Shown one piece after another: positions 32,076 to 41,019 of a stretch of 64,000 nt of DNA. How positions within the stretch are numbered: position 1 is the stretch's first letter; each line of letters starts with the position of its first letter. Below the pieces are notes generated by a model, which was not told the origin of the DNA, did no database searches, and saw only the letters and a program-made list of their open reading frames with translations. Source of the DNA: JAUYQR01 sp031415015 (GTDB lineage Bacteria; Pseudomonadota; Alphaproteobacteria; Rhodobacterales; Rhodobacteraceae). Where the stretch lies: positions 62,001-126,000 of the forward strand of contig JANOQT010000041.1 in assembly GCA_031415015.1 (NCBI GenBank), in the 5' to 3' direction. The position numbers were made by a program, and so were the translations under genes.

Positions 32076-33608
32076 TTACAACGGAATGTTGTCGTGTTTC
32101 TTCCATGGGTTGGCCAGTTTCTTGCCACGCAGGGCGGCAAAGGCGCGGGCCACCCGGCGACGGGTCGAATGCGGCATGATCACCTCGTCGATGAAACCGC
32201 GTTCGGCGGCGACGAACGGATTGGCGAAGCGGTCCTCATAGTCTTTTACCCGGCCCGCGATCTTGTCCGTGTCGGCAAGTTCGCTGCGATACAGGATCTC
32301 GACCGCACCCTTGGCGCCCATCACCGCCACTTCCGCCGTCGGCCAGGCATAGTTGAAATCGCCGCGCAGATGTTTGGACGACATCACCACATAGGCCCCG
32401 CCATAGGTCTTGCGGGTCAGCACCGTCACCTTTGGCACCGTCGCCTCGGCATAGGCGAAAAGCAGCTTGGCCCCGTGTTTGATCACCCCGCCAAGTTCCT
32501 GCGTCACCCCCGGCAGAAAGCCCGGCACGTCGACCAGCGTCAGAATCGGTATCTCGAACGCATCGCAAAACCGCACAAAGCGCGCGGCCTTGCGGCTGGC
32601 GTCAATGTCCAGACACCCGGCCAGTACCATCGGCTGATTGGCCACCACACCCACCGACTGGCCCTCGATGCGGATGAAACCGGTGATGATGTTGCCGGCG
32701 AAATCACGCTGAATCTCGAAGAAATCGCCCTCATCGGCAAGCTTGGTGATCAGTTCGCGCATGTCATAGGGCTGATTGGGGTTGTCGGGGATCAGGGTGT
32801 CAAGGCTGGCCTCCAGCCGCGCCGGATCGTCGAAGAACGGCCGCACCGGAGCCTTTTCGCGGTTGTTCAGCGGCAGGAAATCGAACAGCCGCCGGGTTTC
32901 GGCCAGCGCCTCGACATCGTTTTCAAATGCGCCGTCGGCGACAGAGGATTTTCGGGTATGGGTGGATGCACCGCCCAACTCCTCGGCGGTAACCTGTTCA
33001 TTGGTCACGGTTTTCACCACATCCGGGCCGGTCACGAACATGTAGGACGATTCCTTCACCATGAAGATGAAATCCGTCATCGCCGGGGAATAGACCGCGC
33101 CACCGGCACAGGGCCCCATGATCAGGCTGATCTGCGGCACGACGCCAGAGGCCAGCACATTGCGCTGAAACACCTCGCCATACGCCGCAAGTGAGCCCAC
33201 ACCTTCCTGAATCCGCGCCCCGCCGCTATCGTTGATCCCGATCACCGGCGCGCCGTTCTGGATCGCCATGTCCATGATCTTGCAGATCTTTGCGCCATGG
33301 GTTTCCGACACCGACCCGCCCAGCACCGTGAAATCCTGGGAAAACACATAGACCATCCGTCCGTTGATCGTGCCCCAGCCGGTGACCACCCCGTCGCCCG
33401 GATGCCGGGTTTCGGCCATGCCGAAATCGGTGGACCGATGCGCCACAAACATGTCGAATTCCTCGAACGAGCCCTCGTCCAGCAGCAACTCGATCCGTTC
33501 GCGCGCGGTCAGCTTGCCCTTGGCGTGCTGGGCTGCAACACGCGCCTCGCCACCCCCGGCCCGCGCCACGGCCCGGCGCGATTCAAGTTCCTGCAGAATG
33601 TCCGTCAT
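32076..33608 (-). CDS. pccB: Propionyl-CoA carboxylase beta subunit (carboxyltransferase)
   Basis: The 510-residue carboxyltransferase begins MTDILQELESRRAVARAGGGE; a GTG codon just upstream would add one residue. N-terminal domain: KLTARERIELLLDEGSFEEFD and SQDFTVLGGSVSETHGAKI. Acyl-CoA oxyanion loops: GINDSGGARIQEGVGSL (about 122-138) and, C-terminal, DVPGFLPGVTQELGGVIKHGAK (split: DVPGFLPGVTQE, GGVIKHGAK). It forms a 6+6 complex with PccA. Two TTTGCAAA boxes lie upstream, matching control by PccR encoded nearby. Confidence 0.96.
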   Translation of the reverse strand: MTDILQELESRRAVARAGGGEARVAAQHAKGKLTARERIELLLDEGSFEEFDMFVAHRSTDFGMAETRHPGDGVVTGWGTINGRMVYVFSQDFTVLGGSVSETHGAKICKIMDMAIQNGAPVIGINDSGGARIQEGVGSLAAYGEVFQRNVLASGVVPQISLIMGPCAGGAVYSPAMTDFIFMVKESSYMFVTGPDVVKTVTNEQVTAEELGGASTHTRKSSVADGAFENDVEALAETRRLFDFLPLNNREKAPVRPFFDDPARLEASLDTLIPDNPNQPYDMRELITKLADEGDFFEIQRDFAGNIITGFIRIEGQSVGVVANQPMVLAGCLDIDASRKAARFVRFCDAFEIPILTLVDVPGFLPGVTQELGGVIKHGAKLLFAYAEATVPKVTVLTRKTYGGAYVVMSSKHLRGDFNYAWPTAEVAVMGAKGAVEILYRSELADTDKIAGRVKDYEDRFANPFVAAERGFIDEVIMPHSTRRRVARAFAALRGKKLANPWKKHDNIPL

Positions 33609-33691
33609 CACGTTTCCCCCGGCAAACCCATGGCCGCCCCGGTGACCAGCTTAGCGGCCCGGGCCAGTGCAGAAAAGCCCGTTCTGGTAAA

Positions 33692-33739
33692 TTTGCAAAC
33701 CCTTGTGAATCTCTGGGCAGCTAATTGAAAATTTGCAAA
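33692..33739 (-). promoter_or_regulatory. Paired TTTGCAAA boxes upstream of pccB (PccR sites)
   Basis: The self-complementary 8-mer TTTGCAAA occurs at 33692-33699 and 33732-33739, inside the shared 11-mer AATTTGCAAAC, with starts 40 bp apart (about four helical turns). They lie 84 and 124 bp upstream of pccB. In Rhodobacter sphaeroides PccR is known to control pccB through paired TTTGCAAA half-sites (recalled as 4-bp spacing). The remaining gap (33612-33918) holds the MFS-gene promoter and nothing else I can name. Confidence 0.7.
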
Positions 33740-33918
33740 CAAGCGGTCGCAGGAACAGCAAGGCTGACTGCCGGACAGCGGGCCACCCCTGCAGGATCTT
33801 CCGTCATCGCGGCAAGCCTTCTTCATCATAGACACATGCGCGTGACTTTGTGGCACACAATAGCGCACCTTCCGGCTTGGCAATGGACATCCCCCACAGC
33901 CCGGCTTAGCAAAGTGAA

Positions 33919-35130
33919 ATGAACGGTTCACCTGCGCGCTTTCTTGACCGGACGACCCCGCCAAAGCTTTTGACCCTTGTGCTTCTGGCCGGGCTTGCGG
34001 CGCTGACCATGAACATCTTCCTGCCGTCGCTTCCGGGCATGGCGCGCTATTTCGGCGTGCCTTACGGGGTGATGCAGCAATCGGTTGCGTTGTATCTGGC
34101 GCTGTCGGCGGTGTTGCAGATCTTCATCGGGCCAATCTCTGACCGGTTCGGGCGGCGCAAAGTGCTGATCTGGTCGCTTGTGGTGTTCCTGTTGGCCACG
34201 GTCGGGACGCTTTTGGCCCAATCGGCCACCGCCTTTCTGATCTTTCGCATGGCACAGGCGGTGATCGCGTCCGGCATGGTTCTGTCGCGCGCGGTGGTGC
34301 GCGATATGGTCGCCGACGCCGAGGCCGCGTCGATGATCGGATATGTCACCATGGGAATGTCGATCGTGCCGATGATCGGCCCGGTGATCGGCGGGTTTCT
34401 GGATGATGCCTTTGGCTGGCAGGCGAATTTTGCGCTGCTGCTGGGGCTGGGCGTGGGCGTGCTGTGGCTGGTGTGGGCCGATCTGGGCGAGACGGCCACG
34501 CTGCGGCGCGTCAGCCTTGCCGACCAGATCCGCACCTACCCCAGCCTGTTCGCATCACCCCGGTTCTGGGGCTATACGATGTCTGCCGCGCTGGCGTCGG
34601 GGTGCTTCTTTGCCTATCTGGGCGGCGCGCCTTACGTGGGCGACAAGGTCTTTGGCCTGTCCTCGACGCAAGTGGGCGCGCTGTTTGCGCTGACCGCCAT
34701 CGGCTATGCGGCGGGTAACTTCTTTGCCGGGCGGTTTTCGGTGCGGGTGGGCATGAACCGGATGGTGCTGATCGGCACGGTTGTGACGACGGCGGGCCTG
34801 AGCGTCCTGGCGCTGCTGACCTGGGCGGGGCTGTCGGGGCCGGTGGTGTTCTTTGGGCTGACCGTGTTCATGGGGCTTGGCAACGGCATATGCCTGCCGA
34901 ATGCGAATGCCGGAATGCTGTCGGTGCGGCCTGATCTTGCCGGAACCGCCTCGGGCCTTGGCGGTGCCATCCTGATCGGCGGCGGCGCAGCGCTGGCAGC
35001 GCTTGCCGGCGTGCTTCTAGGCCCCGGGGCCAGCGAGATGCCACTGGTTCTGCTGATGCTGGCCTCGTCGCTGGCGTCGGTGGTGGCGATCCTGCTGGTG
35101 ATCCGCCGCGCCCGCCGTCTGGGCGCTTGA
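33919..35130 (+). CDS. MFS multidrug efflux transporter, Bcr/CflA type
   Basis: The 403-residue protein has twelve hydrophobic helices. Bcr/CflA signs are NIFLPSLPGMARYFGV near helix 1, GPISDRFGRRKVLIWSL (MFS motif A, about 74-90) and RMAQAVIASGMVLSRAVVRDM (about 110-130). It should export drugs or metabolites by proton antiport. It lies between pccB and pccR, divergent from pccB, and is probably unrelated to propionate, or it exports an acid; this is not known. The ribosome-binding site is weak. Confidence 0.9.
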   Translation: MNGSPARFLDRTTPPKLLTLVLLAGLAALTMNIFLPSLPGMARYFGVPYGVMQQSVALYLALSAVLQIFIGPISDRFGRRKVLIWSLVVFLLATVGTLLAQSATAFLIFRMAQAVIASGMVLSRAVVRDMVADAEAASMIGYVTMGMSIVPMIGPVIGGFLDDAFGWQANFALLLGLGVGVLWLVWADLGETATLRRVSLADQIRTYPSLFASPRFWGYTMSAALASGCFFAYLGGAPYVGDKVFGLSSTQVGALFALTAIGYAAGNFFAGRFSVRVGMNRMVLIGTVVTTAGLSVLALLTWAGLSGPVVFFGLTVFMGLGNGICLPNANAGMLSVRPDLAGTASGLGGAILIGGGAALAALAGVLLGPGASEMPLVLLMLASSLASVVAILLVIRRARRLGA

Positions 35131-35139
35131 CGCCGCAGG

Positions 35140-35167
35140 TTTGCAAAGCCACCATACGCTTTGCAAG
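35140..35167 (+). promoter_or_regulatory. TTTGCAAA / TTTGCAAG boxes overlapping the pccR leader
   Basis: TTTGCAAA at 35140-35147 and TTTGCAAG at 35160-35167, with starts 20 bp apart (two helical turns), end 8 bp before the pccR ATG and abut its GGGGATCC ribosome-binding site. The same motif precedes pccB, suggesting autoregulation of pccR. Confidence 0.65.
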
Positions 35168-35175
35168 GGGATCCG

Positions 35176-36573
35176 ATGGCCGTCCAGAAACTGTATGCCG
35201 GGGTAAAACTGCGCGAGATCCGGGGCCGGCTGAGCCTGACGCAAAAGGCGTTCGCCGACAAGCTGACCATCTCGCTGCCCTATCTCAACCAGATGGAGAA
35301 CAATCACCGCCCGGTGTCCGCCGCCGTGGTGCTGGCGCTGGCGCAGGAATTCGGGCTGGACGTCACCGAACTGACGGTCGGCGAAAGCGAGCGTCTGGTG
35401 ACCGACATGCGCGAGGCCCTGGCCGACCCGGTGTTCACCGCCGCCACCCCACCCGTCGCTGACCTGCGGCTGGCCGCGTCCAACGCCCCGGCCCTTGCGC
35501 GCGCCTTTCTGGACCTGCACCGCGCCTACCGGCAGACCCATGAACGCCTCGCCTCGCTGGACGAGGCGCTGGGGCGCGAAGATGCAACGCTGAAGCCGTC
35601 CCCCTGGGAAGAGGTGCGCGACTTCTTTCACTATTGCGACAATTATCTGGATGCGGTGGATCGCGCAGCGGAACATTTTTCAGCCTCTGCAAGCGCCGGA
35701 AAAACAATCGAGATTCTGGCGCAAGACCTGTTGAAGCGTTCAGGCATCAGCTTGCACTATTCAGACAAAGCCCCGCTTCGGCACTATGATCCGACGGCGC
35801 GGCGGCTGGACATATCGGCGCGGGCGTCGGGCCCGTCACAACGCTTTCAGCTTTTGCACCAGATCGCCCTTCTGACGCAGAATGACCTTTTGGAAGCGAC
35901 GCTAGACCTTGCCCGCTTTTCGACCCCGGAGGCGCGGGACATCGCCAAGATCGGTCTGGCCAACTATTTCGCCGGTGCGGCGCTGCTGCCCTACCGCGCG
36001 TTTCAGGCGGCAGCGCTGGAAACCCGGCATGATCTGGAGCGGTTGGCGGATATCTTCGGGGCATCGCTGGAACAGGTGGCGCACCGGTTGTCGACGCTGC
36101 AACGGCCCGGCTCCAAGGGCATTCCGTTCTTTTTCGTCCGCGTCGATCAGGCGGGCACGATCACCAAGCGCCACTCGGCCACCCGGCTGCAATTCGCACG
36201 CTTTGGCGGGGCTTGCCCGTTGTGGAACGTCCACCGCGCGTTTGAAACTCCAGGCCAGTTCCTGCGACAGCTGGCCGAAACCCCGGACGGGGTGCGTTAC
36301 CTGTGCCTTGCGCGCGACATATCCAAACCCGCCGGGGCCTTCCTCGCCCCGGTCCGCCGCTATGCGATCGGGCTTGGTTGCGAGGTGCAGCATGCGGGGC
36401 AGATGGTCTATGCCGACGGGCTGGACCTGAAAGGCCGGTTCGAGCCGATCGGGATTTCCTGCCGCATCTGTGACCGCCAGCATTGCCACCAGCGGTCGGT
36501 CCCGCCGCTGGAAGGACGGCTGCGGGTGAACCTGAATTCCCGCGACATTCTGCCATATGAGATCGCAGGTTAG
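35176..36573 (+). CDS. pccR: PccR, short-chain fatty acyl-CoA regulator (ScfR family)
   Basis: The 465-residue regulator starts MAVQKLYAGVKLREIRGRLSLTQ. The XRE HTH is at about 5-65 (LSLTQKAFADKLTISLPYLNQMENN, split: LSLTQKAFADKLTI, LPYLNQMENNHRP). An IrrE/ImmA-like DUF955 domain follows (about 190-260; FQLLHQIALLTQND, KIGLANYFAGAALLPYRAF), with no HExxH protease motif. The C-terminal DUF2083 domain ends with a Cys cluster, ISCRICDRQHCHQRSVPP (about 431-448). Family members (PccR, RamB, MccR) sense acyl-CoA and activate short-chain acid assimilation. Here the TTTGCAAA boxes and the pcc locus support PccR. The TTG five codons upstream lies in an operator box and is not chosen. Confidence 0.92.
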   Translation: MAVQKLYAGVKLREIRGRLSLTQKAFADKLTISLPYLNQMENNHRPVSAAVVLALAQEFGLDVTELTVGESERLVTDMREALADPVFTAATPPVADLRLAASNAPALARAFLDLHRAYRQTHERLASLDEALGREDATLKPSPWEEVRDFFHYCDNYLDAVDRAAEHFSASASAGKTIEILAQDLLKRSGISLHYSDKAPLRHYDPTARRLDISARASGPSQRFQLLHQIALLTQNDLLEATLDLARFSTPEARDIAKIGLANYFAGAALLPYRAFQAAALETRHDLERLADIFGASLEQVAHRLSTLQRPGSKGIPFFFVRVDQAGTITKRHSATRLQFARFGGACPLWNVHRAFETPGQFLRQLAETPDGVRYLCLARDISKPAGAFLAPVRRYAIGLGCEVQHAGQMVYADGLDLKGRFEPIGISCRICDRQHCHQRSVPPLEGRLRVNLNSRDILPYEIAG

Positions 36574-36582
36574 CGCTCAGAC

Positions 36583-36816
36583 CTATTTCAGGTGATGCCA
36601 GATGTGGTCTTTCAGGTGCGACCGCTGGCGGCGCAGCGCCTCTTCTTCCTCGTCCGTGATCAGGTCGATCCGGGTTTCGGCCCGATGCACCGCACGGTTG
36701 ATGGTGTGGTAGTCCTCTGCAAGCTTGGCGAAATGCGCGTTCGACGCCTTCAGCGACTGGATCTTGGCGGCTTCTGCGGGGAATTCTTCGGCGAGTTCGT
36801 GTGGGGTATGGGACAT
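36583..36816 (-). CDS. DUF465 (YdcH-like) small helical protein
   Basis: The 77-residue protein MSHTPHELAEEFPAEAAKIQ ends in RRQRSHLKDHIWHHLK. It is almost all helix and coiled coil, with a conserved KLAEDYHTINRAVHRAE segment typical of DUF465. These proteins are common and uncharacterised. It is convergent with pccR (10 bp between stops). The start at 36867 would add 17 residues and is less likely. Confidence 0.83.
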   Translation of the reverse strand: MSHTPHELAEEFPAEAAKIQSLKASNAHFAKLAEDYHTINRAVHRAETRIDLITDEEEEALRRQRSHLKDHIWHHLK

Positions 36817-36885
36817 ATCGGCCTCTTCCTTGGGTTGGCCTTTGTCTAACCCGGCTTCGACCTTCAAACCTTGACCTCGATCAAC

Positions 36886-38535
36886 TCAGCGCTGCGCGGT
36901 CCGCCAGTTGGGGTGCATCCACGGCTGAAGGTTCGATGCGGGCAACGGCGCACGGCCCAGAATGTGGTCGGCAGCCTTTTCGCCAACCATGATCGACGGC
37001 GCGTTGAGGTTGCCATTGGTGACCTGCGGAAAGACCGAGCTGTCGGCCACCCGCAATCCGTCCACCCCGATCACCCGGTTTTCCGGATCGACCACCGCCA
37101 GCGGATCGCTTGACCGCCCCATTCGCGCTGTGCCACAGGGGTGATAGGCGCTTTCGGCATGCTGGCGGATGAAGGCGTCGATCTGGTCATCGCATTGCAC
37201 CGCCGACCCTGGCTGAATCTCGTGCTTGACGAAGGGTTTGAACGCCTCTTGCCCGAAAATCTCGCGCGTCAGGCGGATGCAGGTGCGAAACTCGTCCCAG
37301 TCGTCGGGGTGCGACATGTAGTTGAAGCGGATCACCGGCGCGTCGGTCGGGTTGGCCGACCGCAGCGTCACCGACCCGCGCGATTTCGACCGCATCGGGC
37401 CGACATGCGCCTGAAAGCCGTGGCCTTCGACCGCGACCTTGCCGTCATAGCGTACCGCGATGGGCAGAAAGTGGTATTGGATATCCGGATAGTCGATCCC
37501 GGCGCGCGACCGGATAAAGGCACAAGCCTCGAACTGGTTCGACGCGCCAAGGCCGGTGCCGGTCAGCAACCACTGTGCACCGACCCGCGCCTTGCCCCAG
37601 AGGTTCCAGTACTTGAACAGGGTGATCGGTTGGCTGGCGGCAAATTGCATGTAGATTTCAAGATGATCCTGCAGGTTTGCCCCAACCCCCGCCCGATCCG
37701 CCAGCACGGGAATCCCGTGGTCTGCCAGATGAGCGCCCGGCCCGATTCCCGACAGCATCAACAGCTTCGGCGTGTTGATCGACGAGGCGGCAAGGATCAC
37801 CTCACCTTGGGCGCGGATCACTTCGACCGTCCCGCCGCGCGCGATCTCGACCCCCACGGCACGGCCACCTTCAAACACCACCCGCCGCGCAAGGCCCCGG
37901 ATGACCTGCACATTGCCGCCCGCCAGCGCCGGTTTCAGATAGGCATTCGCCGCCGACCAGCGCCGCCCCTTCCAGATCGTCGCCTCCATCGGACCGAAAC
38001 CCTCCTGCTGCGCGCCGTTGTAATCCGATGTGACCGGATAGCCCGCCTGCTGCCCCGCCGCGATGAAGGCGTCAAACAGCGGGTTTGAGCGTGGGCCCCG
38101 CGTAATGTGCAACGGGCCATCCGTGCCCCGGAATTCCGGGCCAGAGCCACCATGCGATGCCTCCATCCGTTTGAAATACGGCAGCACGTCGGCATAGGAC
38201 CAGCCGTCCGCCCCCATCTCGGCCCAGGTGTCGAAATCGCGCGCATGGCCGCGCACATAGACCATCCCGTTGATCGAGGATGACCCGCCGATCACCTTGC
38301 CGCGCGGGGTGGCAAGTCGGCGGCCATCCAGGTGCGGCTCAGGTTCCGTTTGCAGACCCCAGTCATACATTCCCATGTTCATCGGATAAGACAGCGCGCC
38401 CGGCATCTGGATGAACGGCCCCGCATCAGACCCGCCATGTTCGATGACCGTCACCCGACGGCCCGCTTCGGCCAGCCGGTAGGCCAGCGCGCAACCCGCC
38501 GACCCTGCCCCCACGATGACATACTCGGCGGACAT
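36886..38535 (-). CDS. betA: Choline dehydrogenase (GMC oxidoreductase)
   Basis: The 549-residue FAD enzyme oxidises choline to betaine aldehyde (and onward). The FAD-binding motif is at the start (VIVGAGSAGCALAYRL, about 6-21). GMC signature 1 is GKVIGGSSSINGMVYVRGH (about 78-96) and signature 2 lies near AASSINTPKLLMLSGIGP (about 258-275). The catalytic His is in SAYHPCGTARMG (about 466). It is coupled to betI (TGATG). The pathway partner betB is not seen here. Confidence 0.94.
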   Translation of the reverse strand: MSAEYVIVGAGSAGCALAYRLAEAGRRVTVIEHGGSDAGPFIQMPGALSYPMNMGMYDWGLQTEPEPHLDGRRLATPRGKVIGGSSSINGMVYVRGHARDFDTWAEMGADGWSYADVLPYFKRMEASHGGSGPEFRGTDGPLHITRGPRSNPLFDAFIAAGQQAGYPVTSDYNGAQQEGFGPMEATIWKGRRWSAANAYLKPALAGGNVQVIRGLARRVVFEGGRAVGVEIARGGTVEVIRAQGEVILAASSINTPKLLMLSGIGPGAHLADHGIPVLADRAGVGANLQDHLEIYMQFAASQPITLFKYWNLWGKARVGAQWLLTGTGLGASNQFEACAFIRSRAGIDYPDIQYHFLPIAVRYDGKVAVEGHGFQAHVGPMRSKSRGSVTLRSANPTDAPVIRFNYMSHPDDWDEFRTCIRLTREIFGQEAFKPFVKHEIQPGSAVQCDDQIDAFIRQHAESAYHPCGTARMGRSSDPLAVVDPENRVIGVDGLRVADSSVFPQVTNGNLNAPSIMVGEKAADHILGRAPLPASNLQPWMHPNWRTAQR

Positions 38536-39116
38536 CAGGCCCCCCGCGCCAGTTCGGCTTCAAGGTGCCGTTTGGCAACCGCGACCGCCGCAGACCCATC
38601 CGCAGGGCCGGATTTCAGCACCTCGCGCAGATACAGCCCGTCGATCAGCGCGCCCAGTCCCGCCGCAATTTCCCCCGCCCGCGCGCCTGCCAGAGGTCGC
38701 AACGCATGCGTCAGGTTCGACCGGAGCCGCCCCTGATACACCGCCAGCAGCCGCTTCGCCTCGGGCACCGATTGCGCCAGCACCCAGAAGTTCAGCCAGG
38801 CCCCCACCACATCGCGTCGGAAGTTTCCGGGACTGAACGACGCGCGCAGGATCGCCCGCACCCGGCCCTCCGGCCCCTCGGCCACCGCCAAAGCGCCGCG
38901 CACCTCGGCGCCGTACAGCGTCATCACATGCCGCATCGCCGCCAGAAACATGTCTTCCTTCGACCCGAAATAGTGGTGCGCCAAGGCGCTGGACATCCCC
39001 GCCCGCTTGGCAATCTGGCTGACCGTCACGTCCAGCGATCCCACCCGACCGATCTCGACAATCGTGGCTTTCACCAGCGCGTCCTTGCGGATAGGCTCCA
39101 TTCCAAGCTTCGGCAT
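38535..39116 (-). CDS. betI: BetI, TetR-family repressor of choline/betaine genes
   Basis: The 193-residue protein starts MPKLGMEPIRKDALVKATIVE, the typical BetI start; an upstream in-frame start (39137) is not chosen. The TetR HTH is at about 20-60 (LDVTVSQIAKRAGMSSALAHHYFGSKEDMF, split: LDVTVSQIAKRAGM, SALAHHYFGSKEDMF). It represses bet genes without choline. It overlaps betA by TGATG and is divergent from choX; the operator in between likely controls both. Confidence 0.93.
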   Translation of the reverse strand: MPKLGMEPIRKDALVKATIVEIGRVGSLDVTVSQIAKRAGMSSALAHHYFGSKEDMFLAAMRHVMTLYGAEVRGALAVAEGPEGRVRAILRASFSPGNFRRDVVGAWLNFWVLAQSVPEAKRLLAVYQGRLRSNLTHALRPLAGARAGEIAAGLGALIDGLYLREVLKSGPADGSAAVAVAKRHLEAELARGA

Positions 39117-39164
39117 CGGCGCGGCCCCATAAAACACTTGCCAAACCGTATAAGCGCGAAGTTT

Positions 39165-39178
39165 ATTGACTCGTCAAT
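39165..39178. promoter_or_regulatory. Inverted repeat between betI and choX (putative BetI operator)
   Basis: ATTGA-CTCG-TCAAT is an inverted repeat with 5-bp arms in a TTTATTGACTCGTCAATCAAC context, 23 bp before choX and 49 bp before betI. Known BetI sites are TTGA/TCAA-type inverted repeats, so BetI binding is a reasonable inference. Confidence 0.55.
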
Positions 39179-39200
39179 CAACAAAAAACGGGGAGCCCTG

Positions 39201-40130
39201 ATGACCATCCGAGCCACGCTTCTGACCACCGCCGTAACTTTCGCCCTTGCAGGCAGTGCCTTCGCCGAAGGCTGCGACACCGTGATCTTCTCTGACGTCG
39301 GCTGGACCGACATCACCGCCACCACCGCCGCGACCACCGTGGTTCTGGAAGCGCTGGGGTACGATACCGAAACCAAGGTCCTCTCCGTCCCCGTCACCTA
39401 TGCCGGTCTTGCCGGCAACGACATCGACGTGTTCCTTGGCAACTGGATGCCCACGATGGAGGCGGACATCGCCGCCTACCGCGATGCGGGCACGGTGGAA
39501 ACCGTCCGCACCAACCTCGAAGGCGCGAAATACACCCTCGCCACCAACGAGGCCGGTGCTGCGCTTGGCATCACCGATTTCAACGCCATCGCCGCGCAGA
39601 AAGACGCGCTGGAGGGCAAGATCTACGGGATCGAGCCGGGCAACGACGGCAACCGCCTGATCATCGACATGATCGCCTCGGGGCCGTTCAAGCTGGACGG
39701 GTTCGAGGTTGTTGAATCCTCCGAACAGGGCATGCTCGCCGAAGTGAAAAAGGCGTCCGAGGACGGCAAGCCGATCGTCTTCCTCGGCTGGGAACCGCAC
39801 CCGATGAACGCCAACTTCAAGATGACCTACCTGACCGGAGGCGATGATTACTTCGGCCCGAACCTTGGCGGCGCGATTGTCGCCACCAATGTGCGGGCGG
39901 GCTATGTGGCCGAGTGTGCAAACACAGGCAAGCTGCTGACAAACCTGTCGTTCTCTTTGGCGATGGAAAACGAAATCATGGGTGCCATCCTGAACGACGG
40001 CACCGATCCGGCCGATGCGGCCAAGGCCTGGCTGGCCGCCAACCCCACCGCCTGGGAAGGCTGGCTGGACGGCGTCACCACCAAGGACGGTGGCGATGCC
40101 AAGGCCGCAGTGACCGCAGCGCTTCAGTAA
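39201..40130 (+). CDS. choX: Choline ABC transporter substrate-binding protein
   Basis: The 309-residue OpuAC-type periplasmic protein has a signal peptide (MTIRATLLTTAVTFALAGSAFA, split: MTIRATLLTTAVTF, ALAGSAFA; cleavage about 22). Ligand-box signs include FSDVGWTDITATTA (about 30-43), FLGNWMPTMEAD (about 75-86) and FLGWEPHPMNANF (about 194-206), where aromatic residues cage the quaternary ammonium. GGGAGCCCTG precedes the ATG. It is first in choXWV. It could also accept betaine, but the bet genes next door favour choline. Confidence 0.93.
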   Translation: MTIRATLLTTAVTFALAGSAFAEGCDTVIFSDVGWTDITATTAATTVVLEALGYDTETKVLSVPVTYAGLAGNDIDVFLGNWMPTMEADIAAYRDAGTVETVRTNLEGAKYTLATNEAGAALGITDFNAIAAQKDALEGKIYGIEPGNDGNRLIIDMIASGPFKLDGFEVVESSEQGMLAEVKKASEDGKPIVFLGWEPHPMNANFKMTYLTGGDDYFGPNLGGAIVATNVRAGYVAECANTGKLLTNLSFSLAMENEIMGAILNDGTDPADAAKAWLAANPTAWEGWLDGVTTKDGGDAKAAVTAALQ

Positions 40131-40188
40131 GGTCTTTGGGCCCCGGCGCAGGCCGGGGCCTTCCCTTCCCTTCTGCAGGAGGCGCTGG

Positions 40189-41019
40189 ATGGACTGGCTG
40201 ACCGATTACAAGATCCCCGTCGGCAAGACGGCGAAGTCCGTCTTCGACTGGATGAACGACAATCTGGGCGGGCTGTTTGACGCCATATCATCCGCGCTTG
40301 AGGGAATGATCGACGGCATCCTGTGGCTGCTGCAAACCCCGCATCCGCTTGTCATCGTGGGGCTTTTCATCGCGCTGACGTGGTATTTGCAAAAGAACTG
40401 GAAGGTCTGCCTTGGCGTCCTGCTCGGGTTCCTGTTCATCCTCAACCAAGGCTATTGGGAGGAAACCACCGAAAGCCTGACCCTGATCCTGTCAGCCTGC
40501 GTGGTCTGCATGGGCGCGGGCGTGCCCATCGGCATCGCCGCCGCGCACCGGCCCAAGCTTTACCGCGCCATGGTGCCGATCCTTGACCTGATGCAGACCC
40601 TGCCGACCTTCGTTTACCTGATCCCCGCCATCGTGTTCTTCGGCCTCGGCATGGTGCCGGGCCTTATCGCGACCGTCATTTTCGTCCTTCCCGCACCGAT
40701 CCGCCTGACCCATCTTGGCGTCTCTTCCACCCCGCAAGCGCTGCTGGAGGCGGCAACCGCCTTTGGCGCCACGCCCAAGCAACGCCTGTGGAAAGTGGAA
40801 CTGCCCTACGCCTTCCCGCAGATCATGGCGGGGCTGAACCAGACCATCATGCTGTCGCTGTCGATGGTCGTGATTGCGGCGCTTGTCGGGGCGAACGGCC
40901 TTGGCGTACCGGTGGTGCGGGCGCTGAATTCGGTCAACACCGCGCTGGGGTTTGAGAGCGGTTTCATCATCGTGGTAGTGGCGATCCTGCTGGACCGCAT
41001 GTTGAGGGTTTCCCGATGA
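40189..41019 (+). CDS. choW: Choline ABC transporter permease
   Basis: The 276-residue inner-membrane permease has about six or seven helices; the long N-terminal amphipathic region MDWLTDYKIPVGKTAKSVFDW precedes the first. The BPD_transp_1 domain (about 95-270) has an EAA-type loop (LEAATAFGATPKQRLWKVELP, split: LEAATAFGATPK, RLWKVELPYAFPQI). It forms the choline channel with ChoX and ChoV. Its stop overlaps the choV ATG (ATGA). Confidence 0.92.
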   Translation: MDWLTDYKIPVGKTAKSVFDWMNDNLGGLFDAISSALEGMIDGILWLLQTPHPLVIVGLFIALTWYLQKNWKVCLGVLLGFLFILNQGYWEETTESLTLILSACVVCMGAGVPIGIAAAHRPKLYRAMVPILDLMQTLPTFVYLIPAIVFFGLGMVPGLIATVIFVLPAPIRLTHLGVSSTPQALLEAATAFGATPKQRLWKVELPYAFPQIMAGLNQTIMLSLSMVVIAALVGANGLGVPVVRALNSVNTALGFESGFIIVVVAILLDRMLRVSR

